A stretch of 64,000 bases of DNA from Chloroflexota bacterium (GTDB lineage: Bacteria; Chloroflexota; Anaerolineae; Anaerolineales; Villigracilaceae): the NCBI GenBank assembly GCA_023459215.1, contig JAEWVF010000039.1:82903-146902 (forward strand). The letters run 5' to 3'. Positions 7,997 through 20,100 of the stretch are shown piece after piece. The notes under the pieces were generated by a model. The model saw nothing but the letters and a program-made list of their open reading frames with translations. It was not told the DNA's origin and did no database searches. A program made the position numbers and the translations under genes. Within the stretch, counting starts at the first letter, position 1; each line of letters begins with the position of its first letter.

Positions 7997-9919
7997 ATGG
8001 AAATTAAACAATATATTACGATTGTCCAGCGCTGGTTATGGCTGTTAATCCTTGGTCTGGTGCTTGGGGCCGCTGGCGCGTTTATTTACAGCTCTTTTCA
8101 AACGCCGGTTTACCAGACCTCCACTCGCGTGCAGGTTATCAGCGCGCCCAGCAGCATATCTTCGAGCACCTATTCCGTGTGGAATGACCAACAGTTGGCG
8201 CAGACTTATGTGCAAACGATCCGCAGCCGGCCCAACCTGGATGCCGTCGAAGAGAAAATCGGCGGAACCGTGATTGCCGGGCAAATCCGCGCCCAGACCG
8301 TTGCAAACAGTCAACTGATCGATATTTTTGTCGAGGATTCTGACCCGCAGCGCACGGCGTTGATTGCCAACACCCTGGTGGAAGTTTTCATCGTTCGCAA
8401 TGCCCAGATGCAATCGATGCGCTTTTCCGAATCCGAGAAGAGTCTCGAGGCCCAGATCCAGCAGGTGGATTCGCAAATTGAAGCGCTGACCACAAGTTCT
8501 GAAGCGGCCTCGAACGCCGAGGCGCAGGAAGCGATTGCCAAAACCCAGGCTGAAATTGAACGCCTGCAAACCGAAATCCTGGCGTTGCAAAATGAACTGG
8601 ATGTTTTAAAGTCTCCGCAGCGTCAGCCAGACTCCTTCTCCACCCCAACCCCCTCCCCTGAAATCCGTTCGCAGATCAACGAAGGCGAGTTGCGCCTGCG
8701 TCAGTTGCAATCCACTTATGACCTGTACCAGCAAATTTATACCAATTTGGTGGTTCTGGGCCAAAACCGGGCGACGAGTGATGTTACCGCGGAAGAAGAA
8801 CAGACCCAGTCCACCCTGGCGCTTTACCGCCAGATCCGCGCCAATTTGCTGAGCAGTTATGAGGGGATTCGCCTGGCCCGCTTGAGCAGCACCTCCAATA
8901 TCGTCGCCATTGAACCGGCCCTGGTTCCTGAAAAACCCATCCGCCCGCAGCCGCTCAATAACGCCGGCCTGGGAGCCGCGGTTGGGCTGCTCCTGGCAGG
9001 CGCAATCGTTTTCCTGATCGAGTATCTGGATGATACGATTCGCTCTGCCGAGCAGGTCACTGCTGTGATGGATTTATCCGTGATCGGTTATATTGCAGAA
9101 CTGGAACACGACCAGGATAAAGCCTATGTTTCCGAAAATCCGCGTTCGCCGGTGGCCGAGGCGTTTCGTACCCTGCGCACCAACCTGGAATTTGCCAGCG
9201 TAGACCGGCCGCTCAAAACGCTGCTGGTGGTCAGCGCCCACCCTGGGGAAGGCAAAACCACCGTGGCCACCAATTTGGCGATCACGATTGCCCAGGGTGG
9301 GAAACGTGTCCTGTTAATCGATGCCGATTTGCGCCGTCCGCGCGTTCACCATCACCTGGGGCTGCCCAACCGGGTTGGTTTGAGTAATTTATTCCGCGAT
9401 TTGCACGCTATAGAAGAGGTTGCTCACGCCTGGCGTGATGGCAGCTTGAGTGTCATCACCAGCGGCGGCGTGCCGCCCAACCCGGCCGATTTGCTGGCAT
9501 CTGAGCGCATGGCAGCCATCCTTGACATGGCCAGCCAATCGGTCGACATGGTTATTGTGGACGCACCGCCCTTCCTGGTGGCGGACGCCTCCATCCTGGC
9601 TTCGCGCGCTGACGGCGTTTTGCTGGTCATCCGGCCTGGGAAGACCCCGATGGATGCGGCTTTGACCACCCTGGAGCAAATGAAGCGCGCCGGGGCGAAT
9701 ATTTTAGGCATTGTTCTAAACCGCATCCCGCGTGACCGGCCCAGCTATTATGGCGGTTATCGCCATTACTCCGGCTATTACAAAGGCGAATACGGTTATT
9801 ACGATGAAAATCCGCGCGGCAACGGCAAATATAAGGGAAATGGCAAAGCCAAATTCCCCTGGCTGGGAAATTCCCAGAAACAGCGCGAGGTCAAGGCTGC
9901 CGAAGAACCGGAAAAGTAA
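7997..9919 (+). CDS. Wzz-type chain-length regulator fused to BY-kinase
   Basis: A membrane co-polymerase with a cytoplasmic tyrosine kinase, controlling polysaccharide polymerisation and export. The 640 residues comprise: Wzz N-terminus with TM1 at 13-31; external coiled coil around 143-205 and 225-290; TM2 at 324-343; and a BY-kinase with Walker A HPGEGKTT (415-422), Walker A' LLIDADLRRP (439-448) and Walker B MVIVDAPP (518-525). The tail holds ten tyrosines between 584 and 612, the autophosphorylation cluster of this family. An acidic/Pro segment (210-222) splits the coiled coil. The gene follows the amino-sugar module by 38 bases. No polymerase or flippase gene lies within the window. Confidence 0.92.
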   Translation: MEIKQYITIVQRWLWLLILGLVLGAAGAFIYSSFQTPVYQTSTRVQVISAPSSISSSTYSVWNDQQLAQTYVQTIRSRPNLDAVEEKIGGTVIAGQIRAQTVANSQLIDIFVEDSDPQRTALIANTLVEVFIVRNAQMQSMRFSESEKSLEAQIQQVDSQIEALTTSSEAASNAEAQEAIAKTQAEIERLQTEILALQNELDVLKSPQRQPDSFSTPTPSPEIRSQINEGELRLRQLQSTYDLYQQIYTNLVVLGQNRATSDVTAEEEQTQSTLALYRQIRANLLSSYEGIRLARLSSTSNIVAIEPALVPEKPIRPQPLNNAGLGAAVGLLLAGAIVFLIEYLDDTIRSAEQVTAVMDLSVIGYIAELEHDQDKAYVSENPRSPVAEAFRTLRTNLEFASVDRPLKTLLVVSAHPGEGKTTVATNLAITIAQGGKRVLLIDADLRRPRVHHHLGLPNRVGLSNLFRDLHAIEEVAHAWRDGSLSVITSGGVPPNPADLLASERMAAILDMASQSVDMVIVDAPPFLVADASILASRADGVLLVIRPGKTPMDAALTTLEQMKRAGANILGIVLNRIPRDRPSYYGGYRHYSGYYKGEYGYYDENPRGNGKYKGNGKAKFPWLGNSQKQREVKAAEEPEK

Positions 9920-9931
9920 CCAGCGTTCCCT

Positions 9932-10765
9932 ATGAAAATCTGCCCGTATTTGGGATTGTTGCACGATCCCACCACCCCAGCGGTATTCCCGTCTGAGCGC
10001 AATTTTTGCCATAAGGTGATTCCGCCGCAGGCAATCCTGGATGAACACCAGCAGGTTTGCTGCCTGGCGGCTGGCCATCAGGATTGCCCGGTCTTCCAAT
10101 CTCCTGCGCCTTCAACCCGGGAAGCGTTTTTCTATCATCCGCTTTCTTCGCCGCCTCGGCGGGCCGGCCTGTTTCCAGTTTTATTTGGCCTTTTGTTGTT
10201 TGCTCTTGTTTTACTTGCTGGCGGGGCGTATTGGCTCAGCTTGAATCGTCCGCAGGCGCCAGTCCCGGTTGCGCCAACAGCAGCGGTACTCGAATCACCT
10301 TCGCCTGCCATTCTCGCTACCGAGACGGTCAGCGAGATCGTTCCTGAGTCGACCTCAACGCCCACGCTTCCGCCGCCAACCGAAACGGCCTCGGTCACTC
10401 CTCCGGCTGGCCTGGAAACCCTGATCGGTGAAAATCCTGGCCTGCTGATTCACCGGGTGGAGCGCGGTGAGAGCCTGACCTCCCTGGCCATACGCTACAA
10501 CACCTCCGCCGAGGCGATCCAGGCGGTCAATTTTGTCATGCCGCTGCCTTTGTGGCAGGATTGGCTGGTGGTGATCCCGGTTGATTTGCCGGACGCCAGC
10601 GGGCTGCCGCGCTTCGAAGTCTACCAGGTGGGCGAGACCGATTCCACGCTGGATGTCCTGTCTGCCCAGCAAGGCGTGGATGTGGATTTGGCTGCCAGTT
10701 ACAATCAGTTGCACCCAACCGATCCTTTGACCGCCGGAAGCTGGCTGCTTCTGCCTCGGCCCTGA
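9932..10765 (+). CDS. Cys-rich head, single membrane span and two LysM domains
   Basis: A 277-residue membrane protein. Residues 1-55 are a compact Cys/His region (CPYLGLL at 4, FCHK at 25-28, HQQVCC at 39-44, DCPVF at 51-55) that could bind a metal or Fe-S centre. A span at 79-102 follows, then a Pro/Thr/Glu-rich linker (105-160), a clear LysM domain at 171-217 (HRVERGESLTSLAIRYN) and a weaker LysM-like copy at 229-275. LysM parts bind peptidoglycan-type glycans, so the C-terminus should face the wall with the Cys head in the cytosol. It starts 12 bases after the kinase gene and closes the locus before a strong terminator. From memory, similar heads occur in other Chloroflexota proteins; no function is established here. 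Confidence 0.8.
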   Translation: MKICPYLGLLHDPTTPAVFPSERNFCHKVIPPQAILDEHQQVCCLAAGHQDCPVFQSPAPSTREAFFYHPLSSPPRRAGLFPVLFGLLLFALVLLAGGAYWLSLNRPQAPVPVAPTAAVLESPSPAILATETVSEIVPESTSTPTLPPPTETASVTPPAGLETLIGENPGLLIHRVERGESLTSLAIRYNTSAEAIQAVNFVMPLPLWQDWLVVIPVDLPDASGLPRFEVYQVGETDSTLDVLSAQQGVDVDLAASYNQLHPTDPLTAGSWLLLPRP

Positions 10766-10787
10766 TTTCCTTCCCATAACAACGCTG

Positions 10788-10821
10788 AACGCCCCGCGAA
10801 ATCCCTGCGGGGCGTTTTTGT
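10788..10821 (+). terminator. Intrinsic terminator of the polysaccharide locus
   Basis: A perfect 10-bp stem, AACGCCCCGC (10788-10797) with GCGGGGCGTT (10807-10816), has a 9-base loop and is followed by a T run. It ends the + strand transcript 22 bases after the LysM gene stop. Confidence 0.93.
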
Positions 10822-11005
10822 TATCTTCGCGTTCGTCTAACAAATTTGCTAAGGATTATGCCTGGTGGGTGATGAATAATCACCCGCCGGATAACAAAAC
10901 TGAAAGTGATTTTCATTGTGAAAAGTGACGGATTGTCATAAAATCTGCTTAATTAAATTAGGTATTTATACCCATTTTTCAATCGGTATAAATACAAACT
11001 CTTTT
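10822..11005 (+). other. AT-rich upstream region of the giant gene
   Basis: No gene is seen. The sequence is AT-rich and is the expected place for the promoter of the leader RNA. TTGTCA at 10934-10939 is a possible -35 element, but I cannot assign a -10 with confidence. It includes the inverted repeat at 10962-10995. Confidence 0.4.
10962..10995. promoter_or_regulatory. 11-bp inverted repeat upstream of the structured leader
   Basis: GTATTTATACC (10962-10972) is repeated exactly in inverse as GGTATAAATAC (10985-10995), with a 12-base spacer. It could be an operator for a dimeric regulator or the first hairpin of the leader. No T-run follows, so a terminator is unlikely. Confidence 0.5.
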
Positions 11006-11110
11006 ATGCAGATGCAAGGACCTTGAGTCAGGGATTGGTCGCTGCCGTAACGACGGCGAGACTCAGGCGAGCAAGAGCGAAACCGGCTGCATGCCGGTTT
11101 CGCTTTTTTT
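11006..11110 (+). promoter_or_regulatory. Structured 5' leader with terminator (riboswitch/attenuator-like)
   Basis: Between the AT-rich upstream region and the ATG at 11128 lies a GC-rich folded segment. TGAGTC (11024-11029) pairs with GACTCA (11060-11065) around an inner hairpin GCCGT (11044-11048)/ACGGC (11053-11057). Directly after comes an intrinsic terminator (11077-11110) that would stop transcription 18 bases before the gene. ATGCAG (11006-11011) can alternatively pair with CTGCAT (11087-11092) in the terminator stem-loop. An aptamer-like fold followed by a terminator before one large gene is typical of premature-termination control. I could not match it to a riboswitch class I know. 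Confidence 0.5.
11077..11110 (+). terminator. Leader terminator 18 bases before the giant gene
   Basis: The stem AGCGAAACCGGC (11077-11088) pairs fully with GCCGGTTTCGCT (11093-11104), with a 4-base loop and seven T's. It lies upstream of, not after, a gene on its strand, so it must be conditional if the gene at 11128 is transcribed from an upstream promoter. Confidence 0.88.
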
Positions 11111-11127
11111 AATTCGGAGAGCTTGTT

Positions 11128-14100
11128 ATGAAAAAATCATTTGGTTATTCTCAGGTACGTTTGTTATTCGTAAGTTTGATATTGCTAGGCATCGTTTTTT
11201 CGGCGATCAGTTGGCCTGCGCCGGCCGGGGCCAGCCAGAGCGTGTATGTGTTGGATAATTTCACCACGGCAACTTACAATAACCAGAATGGCACTTCCAA
11301 TTGGGCTACGGATTGGGTTGAGAACAACGATACTGGCGTGGCCGATACCGGAGATGTGCGCATCATAGGTGGCGTACTACGCTTGAATAATAATCTTACT
11401 CCGACAACCCTACCAAGCGTTGAGCGCGGCTTAAGCATGCCGCTGAATGCAACCGCCACTCTGAGCTTTTATCGCACGGTTAGTGGTTTGGGAGGCGGGG
11501 GCGATACTGCGATTTTGGAAATCTATGATGGCGATACTGCTGCATGGGCCACGTTGCAGACCTACAATACGAATGCTGCCAGAGCGTTGCAAACCATTGA
11601 TATTTCAGGTTACCGTTCTTTCGACACGCGCCTCCGCTTTCGGATCACTGGCGGTTATGCAGGAGCAACCGAATATTTATTGCTTGATGATGTTCAGGTA
11701 ACCTACCAGGCCAATCTTCATTTCCCCAGCAGTGTTTTCCAGACGGTGCAGACTTATTATGTACCGATCCCCGAAGATCAGGGTTTGCTCGCGTTGAACG
11801 CGATTAATACTGATGCTGATGACCCAATGAACACTTATATTTCCATTACCGTGGTTGCCGATGATACCGTAATTTATTATGACCATTGGGAGGATGATTA
11901 CGAAACGAAAACCACCAACCCTTCGCAAATCACTACCGAGGTCTGGGGTGACGACAATCCCGCGAACGGCATGCCGCCTGGGTTTGGCTCGGATGTTTTT
12001 ATCGCTGGCAATATTATTATTCTGAATAACGCTGTGCCTTCCACCAATCTTCTTCAACTTGATTATGATGGCGGCGATAAAATTTCCTCGACCGATGCCA
12101 TTGCGGTAACGCGCACCGCCTGGCCGAGCGGCGCCGGAACGTTGCATGGTGGTTCGGTGGAAATGTTGAATACCGATGTTTGGGGGTTGAGCTATGATAT
12201 TCCGGCTGATTCAGGCGACCAGGCTAATGATTTTGATTATGCCGGGTTGAGTGTCATGGCCAGCCAGGATAATACGCTCATTTACTTAAATGGCACCCAG
12301 GTCATGAACATGATTGGCTCCCAGGATTATTTGGATGAAGGCCAGAGTTATTTGTTTGGAGATGGTACGATTGTGGGGGGTGATACGATTACCTCCGACA
12401 AGCCGATTCAGGCCAACTTCCTAACGGGGGATATCGGCAGCAATTACGAATCATCCTGGTTTACCCTCTATCCGTACGCGCTCCTTTCGAGCAGTTATTA
12501 TGCACCGGTCGATGGCACCACCACTCCGGCCCGCACGACTGCGGTCTATTTGCAGAATCCCACTGCTAACCCAATCACCATCTACCGCATGGATTCGAGT
12601 GGAACAGAGAATACGGTTGTAACGAATCTGGCGGCTGGAGCCACACACCGGTATACGATGCCAACAACCGGCACAGGCATGACCTTTTACACCAAAGACA
12701 GCGCGAGATTCCAGGCGATTTCCAATATGGATTCAGGCGGTCAAGCCAGCGACTGGGGCTATACCCTGATTCCATCCAACCAACTGACCCAGCAGGCCCA
12801 ATTGGGCTGGGGTGTGGGCCGCGACCCGACCAGTGGCACCAACCCGAACGAAAATGGCAGCCCGGCCTGGGTACTGGCGGTTGGAGCCGGGACGATGAAC
12901 GTTTGCGTCGATTACGATGGCGATGGTCTTGGGGCGCTAACGGATGCCAATGGCAGCCGTTATGATCAATTGTTAACGGTTACAAACTTGCAGCGCACCA
13001 AAGTTTATGACAGCGATGGCGACCAGACTGGCATGTTGCTATATCTGTGCAACGGCAGCGAAAGCGCCAACAACCGAAGCAACAAGATTGCGGTGGCCTG
13101 GGGCCAGGATCCGGTGACCGCTTCGGCGGCCGCTCCCGGCCTGGATGTTGGCACCAGCGTCCCACCCCTGCCGAATTTTACTGCCATAAAAAATGCCGTC
13201 CTGACCAATGACCTGAACGGCGATGGCAAATTCGATATTGGCGATACCTTCGAATACCAGATCAAGATTAACAATGTTGGCGCGCTGCCAATTCCCGGCA
13301 ACCTGATCACGGTCTCGGATATTATCCCAACCTATACCAATTATTATCCCAATTCAACCCGGATCGATGGGGTTTCCATCCCGGATGCCGTGATCGGTAC
13401 GCCCTTCCCGCTTGATGAAGGGGGGTATTTGATTTCGGGTACTCTCCCGATTGATGGCCAGTTTGTCGTTACCTTCCGGGTGACAATTGACGCTTCGATC
13501 CCGGCTGCTACCAACCTTATTAATAATGCTTTGGTTAGCGATAAAAAACTTACCTATATTCCCAAAGTTGAAATTTTTATTGACCCGCCTACCAAGATTG
13601 GCGATTTCATCTGGCTTGACCAGAATGGCGATGGCGTGCAGGACGCGGGCGAACCGGGCCTGGCCGGGGTCACCGTTTTCCTGGATACGAATAATAATGG
13701 AACCTGGAATGCGGGCGAACCGACCACCACAACCAATTCCAGCGGGCAGTACACCTTCTCCGGGTTATCTGGTGGCACTTATTATGTGGTGGTGGATACC
13801 AGCACCCTGCCTGGCGGCCTGACCCAAACCGGTGACCCGGATACCACCATCGATAACAAGCACACCGTCACAATTGGTCCTGGCAGCACCAACAAACCTT
13901 ATTACGCTGCCGATTTCGGTTATCGCGGTGCAATCGCGCTGGGTGATTTTGTCTGGTACGATGTCGACCGGGATGGTATTCAAGATGGCGGCGCGGAAGT
14001 GGGCCTGGACGGTGTGACCGTCAACCTGACCTGGGCCGGCAAGGATGGCAACCTGGCGACGACAGCTGATAATATTGTTTTCCCGGCCAAAGTGACCAGC

Positions 14101-17100
14101 GGCGGCGGAGCCTACAGCTTCGTCGGCCTGCCGAACGGGATTTACCAGGTCAACCTGGATGAAACCAGCCTGCCTTCGAATTATTCCACCACCACCGCCG
14201 ATCCGATTACAACCGCTTCCTTAACGGGTAATTACCTGACCGCCGATTTTGGCGCGGCCCCCGGCGCGACCATCAGTGATTTTGTCTGGAACGACCTGGA
14301 CGCGGATGGGGTGCAGGATGCCGGTGAAGGCGGGATCTCTGGGGTGCGCGTTTATCTCGATGCGGATAACGATAATACCTATGATGTTGGTGAACGTTAC
14401 GCTACCACAGATGCAAATGGCTTGTACGCCATTACCAATCTGCCTGCGGCTACCCTGGGAACCACCTATGCGGTGCGCGTGGATACTTCCACCCTGCCAA
14501 CTACCACTTATACCCGAACCTATGATCTGGACGGTATCGGAACTCTGGATGAAGCCAGTGCCACCGTTACTCCCGGCCAGGTGCGCACGGATGTCGATTT
14601 TGGCTACCAGTTGGGCGTTTTGAGCATCTCGAAAAGCTCCAGCATCGGCGACCAGGTCTTCCCCGGTGATACGATCACTTACACCATGGTTGTCCGCAAC
14701 AATTCTGGCACCACCCAGACTGGGATTGTCGTTACCGATTCCCTGCCAATCGGCACCAGCTACGTTGCCAACAGCACCCTAGCTTCTGGTTATGTTGAAA
14801 CGATCGCCACCTATCGGGATAATTTTGGGACCGCCGTTTACAACAACAGCGACGGCACCCAAAGCTGGATGGGTAATTCCTGGATTGAAGCCGGTGAGAC
14901 CACCAGCCCCACCGCCAATCAAATTGTCATTACCGGCGGGGAATTGCGATTCCAGGGCACCAGTGCTCCCAATTCGATCGAGCGCCAGTTTAATATCAGC
15001 GGCGCCACCAGCGCCACCCTGACCTATGACTGCCGGGCTTCGGCCAATCATGATGAAGGCGCTGATGACTTTGTCGTTCTCGCAATATCCTCTGATGGGG
15101 GCTTGAATTGGACTAACCTGGCAACGCAGTCTTTGGGTGCGATAAATAATTCAAATTGCGGGGCCGGGTTTGAAAGTTTTAACATTTTGAGCTATGCGGC
15201 CGCGAATACGCGCATCCGCTTTACCCATACTGCCAGCACCACTGACGAATACTTCTATGTAGACAATTTCCAGGTTCAATACACCACGGCCCCAGCCACA
15301 ACCAAGGATAATATCTCCGGCGGCACCTATGCTGACCTGTACAACGGCGTCCCTGCGGTTTTGGTACACCAGAACGATGCTTTCCAACTGACCAACGGCC
15401 AGCAGATGACCATCACCTACCGGGTGACGGTCATCGACCCGGTCAGGCTTTCCAGTATCGACAACACCGCGGTGGTTTCCAGCGCCCAGCAACTTACCCC
15501 GCAGGTTGCTTCTGTCAGCGATCCCCTGCCGCGTTCGGCAGCCGGCGACTATGTTTGGCTGGATGAAAACAGCGACGGAATTCAGGATGCGGGCGAACCC
15601 GGCATCCCGAATACGACCGTGACCCTGACCGGCACGGATGTGCTCGGCAACACTGTCAGCTGGAGTACCGTCACCGACGCCAATGGGCGTTATCTCTTCC
15701 CCAACCTGCTGCCCAGCAATGGCAACGGCTACACCGTTACGGTCAGCGGGCTGCCAACGGGGCTTTCGGCCAACCCGACCTATGACGAAAACGGGATTGG
15801 CACCCCCAATACCACCAACTTTATCCTGAACGCCGCCACCGAGCGAATGACGGCCGATTTTGGCTACAACTGGGCCGCGACGACCGATACCAACAACAAC
15901 ACCGGCACTGGCGCGATTGGCGACCGGGTCTGGATTGACGATGGCGATGGCTTGCAGGAACCGGGTGAGCCGGGTCTCTACAATGTCACGGTCAATTTGC
16001 AAACTGCCGGGGCCGATGGTCTCTTTGGCACCGCTGACGATGTCACCGCGGCCACTACCACCACCGGGTACGATGGACGCTACATCTTTGATGGCCTGGC
16101 AGCGGGTTCTTATCGGGTCTTCATCCCGACCACCCCGGCCGGCTATGCCCAGACTGGCGATCCCGATAACTATGGAACGACCGGCGCGACTGACAACCTG
16201 ACCACCACGCCGATTGTGCTTGGCCCTGGCGATACCTTTGTCAACGCCGATTTCGGCTACCAGCCCACGGCGGGCCAGCGTTTCAATATTGGTGACACGC
16301 TCTGGGTCGACTCAAACCGGGATGGAAACTCGGCGGGCGAGCCGGTGCTGCCGGGTGTCAGCGTATCCCTGGTCCGCGATTTGAATGGCAATGGCCTGTG
16401 GGATTCTGGCGAACCTGTGATTGCCACCGATATCACCGATGCCAGCGGGCAATACCTGTTTACCAACCTGCCCTATACCGATGGGATTGGCACGGATGAT
16501 TACCTGGTCTGGGTCAACGACACGGCCAATATTCTCGGTGAACTGACCCCGGTCTACGATAGCAACGGCTCAGCCACGCCGAATATCAGTGCAGTGACCA
16601 ACTTTGGCCCAGCGGATAACCTGGCCCAGGATTTTGGTTATGCCCCAAGCGGACACGATTCCGGGGAAAGCCTGATCGGCGATACGGTCTTCTACGACAA
16701 TAACAATAATGGCAGCTATCAGGTTGGCGAAGGCCTGGAAGGCGTGCGTGTCAACCTGTACACGGATGTCAATAGCAACGGCGTTTGGGATGCGGGTGAC
16801 ACCTTACTCTCTTCAACCCGCACCAATGAAAACGGCCAATACTTCTTTGGTGGATTGACAACCAATGGTGTACTTGACTTTGTGGTCAAAATTGAGACCG
16901 CCAGCTTGCCTGCCGGCGTGACCAACACCGTAGACCCAGGTTCGGCGGCGCCCCTGAACGAGTCTGCGGTTGTCAACATGGCGGCTAACAGCGCGAACTA
17001 TGCCCAGGACTTTGGCCACCGTGATACAAGCAGCCCGAACAGCATCTCAGGCACTCTTTGGCGCGATACTGATGTTGACGGCGCTTTGGATGTGACCGAA

Positions 17101-20100
17101 GCAGCCCGCCTTGCGGGTGTGACGGTGGTTTTGCGTAACAGCAGCGGCAATATCGTTGCCTCGACAACCACCGATGTAAACGGGAACTATACCTTCAATA
17201 ACCTGCCTGATGGAACCTTTACCGTGGATGTGACTGATGACAGCAGCCTGCTCAATGGCTACTGGAAATCGAGCGGCGCGGCTGGCAACGGCACTGCCAA
17301 TGGCACGACCGCTGGTCAGAGCCAGTCCGACCCCTATACGGTTTCTGTCAACGGTACCGATGGTAGAACCGCCACGGTCGACTTTGGCTACTATCGTGAA
17401 TCGGCCTCGGTTGGCGACTTTGTTTGGAGCGACCTGAATGGCAACGGCGTGCAGGATAGCGGCGAGCCTGGCATCTCGGGTGGTACTGTTACCCTGACAA
17501 TCACCTGGCCTGGCGCTGCCGGTACAACCATCCTGACCACCACCACGGATGGCGCTGGCGCTTACTCGTTCGGCAACCTGCTGCTCGATGAAGATTTCGA
17601 TGGGGCCGGCCTGGGCGAACCAACCTTCCTGGTGACTTTCTCTACGCCTTCAGGGTATACAGTCACACTCGAAGACCAGGGTGGCAACGAAGCCCTTGAT
17701 TCCGATGGCCTGACTGAAACGGTCTCTCCGGTCGAAGGACAGGCTGTTACCAATGTTGATAGCGGCTTTATCCAAAACCGCCAGGGTGTGATTGGCGACC
17801 GCGTCTGGCTGGATGAAGATGGCGATGGCGACCAGGATGCTGGCGAGAGCGGCATTCCCAACGTGCGCGTCTTCCTCGATACGGACAATGACGGCGTTTA
17901 CGATGTTGGTGAAACATTTGTATACACCGATGCCGAAGGCGGCTATGTCTTCAAAAACCTGAATTCCGGCAGCTACAACCTGGCGATTGATCCAATCAGT
18001 TTGCCCGCCGGGCTGAATAACTTTACCTATGATGAAAATGACGGCAGCACCAACCCGAATGGCCGCACCCCGGTCAGTCTGGGCAATGGACAGGAATACC
18101 TGACCGCCGATTTTGGCCTGAACTGGGCCACGCCGACCGAAACCAACGCCAACACGGGTACGGGCATGATCGGCGACCGGCTCTGGATCGATGACGGCGA
18201 TGGAAACCAAGAACCTGGCGAGCCAGGCCTGGCCGGAATCACGGTCCAGTTGCGCACTCCTGGCGCGGACGGAATCTTCGGTACGGCTGACGATTACGGC
18301 CCCGACTTGCTTCTTGGAACGGCGGATGATGTCGTCGCAACCATCACCAGCACAACCACCAATCAGGCTGGCAATTACAGCTTCGATGGCCTTGCCGCAG
18401 GCGGGTACCTGGTTTACGTCCCGAACACCCCGTCTGGCTACAGTCAAACTGGCGACCCGGATGGAACCCTGGACAATCGCACCACTGCGCCGGTTGTCCT
18501 TGGCCCTGGCGATGTTTATCTCAACGCCGATTTCGGCTACCAGCCGGCGGCCGGTCAGCGCTTCAATATTGGCGATACCCTTTGGCTCGACACCAACCGC
18601 GATGGTGTAGTTGATTCTGCTGCGACCGAACCGCGCCTGTCGGCTGTAACGGTTGCCCTAATTCGCGACACCAATGGCGATGGCCTTTGGGATGCGGACG
18701 GCGTTGACAACATCTCCGGGAATGCTGATGATGAACCGATCATAGCCCAGGATGTGACCGATGCAAACGGCCAGTACCTCTTCACAAACTTGCCCTATGG
18801 CGATGGTATTGGCACAGATGATTACCTGGTCTGGGTCAACGATACGGCCAATCTCCTGGCTGAATTGACCCCGGTTTATGACAGCAACGGTATTGGCACC
18901 CCGAATATCAGCGCCGTGACCGATTTTGGCCCGGCGGATAACCTGGCCCAGGACTTTGGTTACGCTCCAGCCGGGCATGATGCTGGCGAACGCCTGATTG
19001 GTGACACGGTTTTCTACGATAACAATGCCAACGGAACCTATCAGGCTGGCGAAGGCCTTGAAGGGGTGCGCGTAAATCTGTACCTGGATGCCAACGCTGA
19101 CGGTAATTACGATGCGGGTGAAACCTTGCTTGCCGCCACCTTTACCGATGAAAACGGCCAATATTTCTTTGGCGGCCTCGCGGCTGGGCGATATGTTGTT
19201 CGGATTGACACATCCAGCCTCCCGTCCGGGGTGACCAATACGGTGGATGTGGGCGATGCAACCTTGAACGAAGGCGGTGCCGACCTGACTGTGGCTACCT
19301 CCAACCTGGATGTTGACTTTGGCTATCGCGACACGAGCAGCCCGAACAGTGTGGGCGGCACGATCTGGCGCGATACCAATGCCGATGGGGCTTTGTCTGG
19401 CGAGAGCGGTATTTTCGAAAATGTGATCGTGGTGTTACGCAACGGCAGCGGTAATATTATTGCCACGACTGTTACTGACGCAAGCGGTAACTATAATTTT
19501 GCCAACTTGCCCGATGGCAGCTACACAGTCGATGTTACAGACGAGAACAATGTCCTCGATGGCTACTGGCATTCCCTGGGAACGCAGGATGAAGCCGATG
19601 ACAACCAGTCGAAGACAGATGCCTATACCATCAATCTCTCTTCTGGTGAGAATCGCGCCACGGTCGACTTTGGTTATTACCGCGACCCGGCCTCCCTGGG
19701 CGACCGCGTCTGGCTGGACGTCAATGGCAACGGTATTCAGGACACGGATGGCAATGACAATCCTGAGCCTTCCCTGCCAAACGCCAAAGTCACCCTGACC
19801 ATCACCTATCCAGGCGGCGCCGGTACAATCACCCTGGTGACCTACACCGACAGCAATGGCCTGTACAGTTTTGGCAACTTGCTGCTGGATGAGGACTTCA
19901 ACCTCGGCGGTGGCGTCGGTGAGCCGGCCTTCCAAATTACCTTTGAAGGCTATGGGCTGACGCCCACACAAACCGGCCAGGGGAATGCCAACACCGACTC
20001 AAATGGTCAATCTGTTGCTGCAACGGTCATTCAAGGTGCAAACAACATCAGTTATGACAGCGGCTTCACGGGCAATCTCGACCTGGGCGACCTGCCGGAT

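Noticed and set aside
11006..11110. c-di-GMP (GEMM) or other known riboswitch
   Set aside because: The conserved GEMM core, tetraloop and receptor are not present, nor are the cores of SAM, TPP, cobalamin, glycine or fluoride classes as I know them. Left as an unassigned structured leader.
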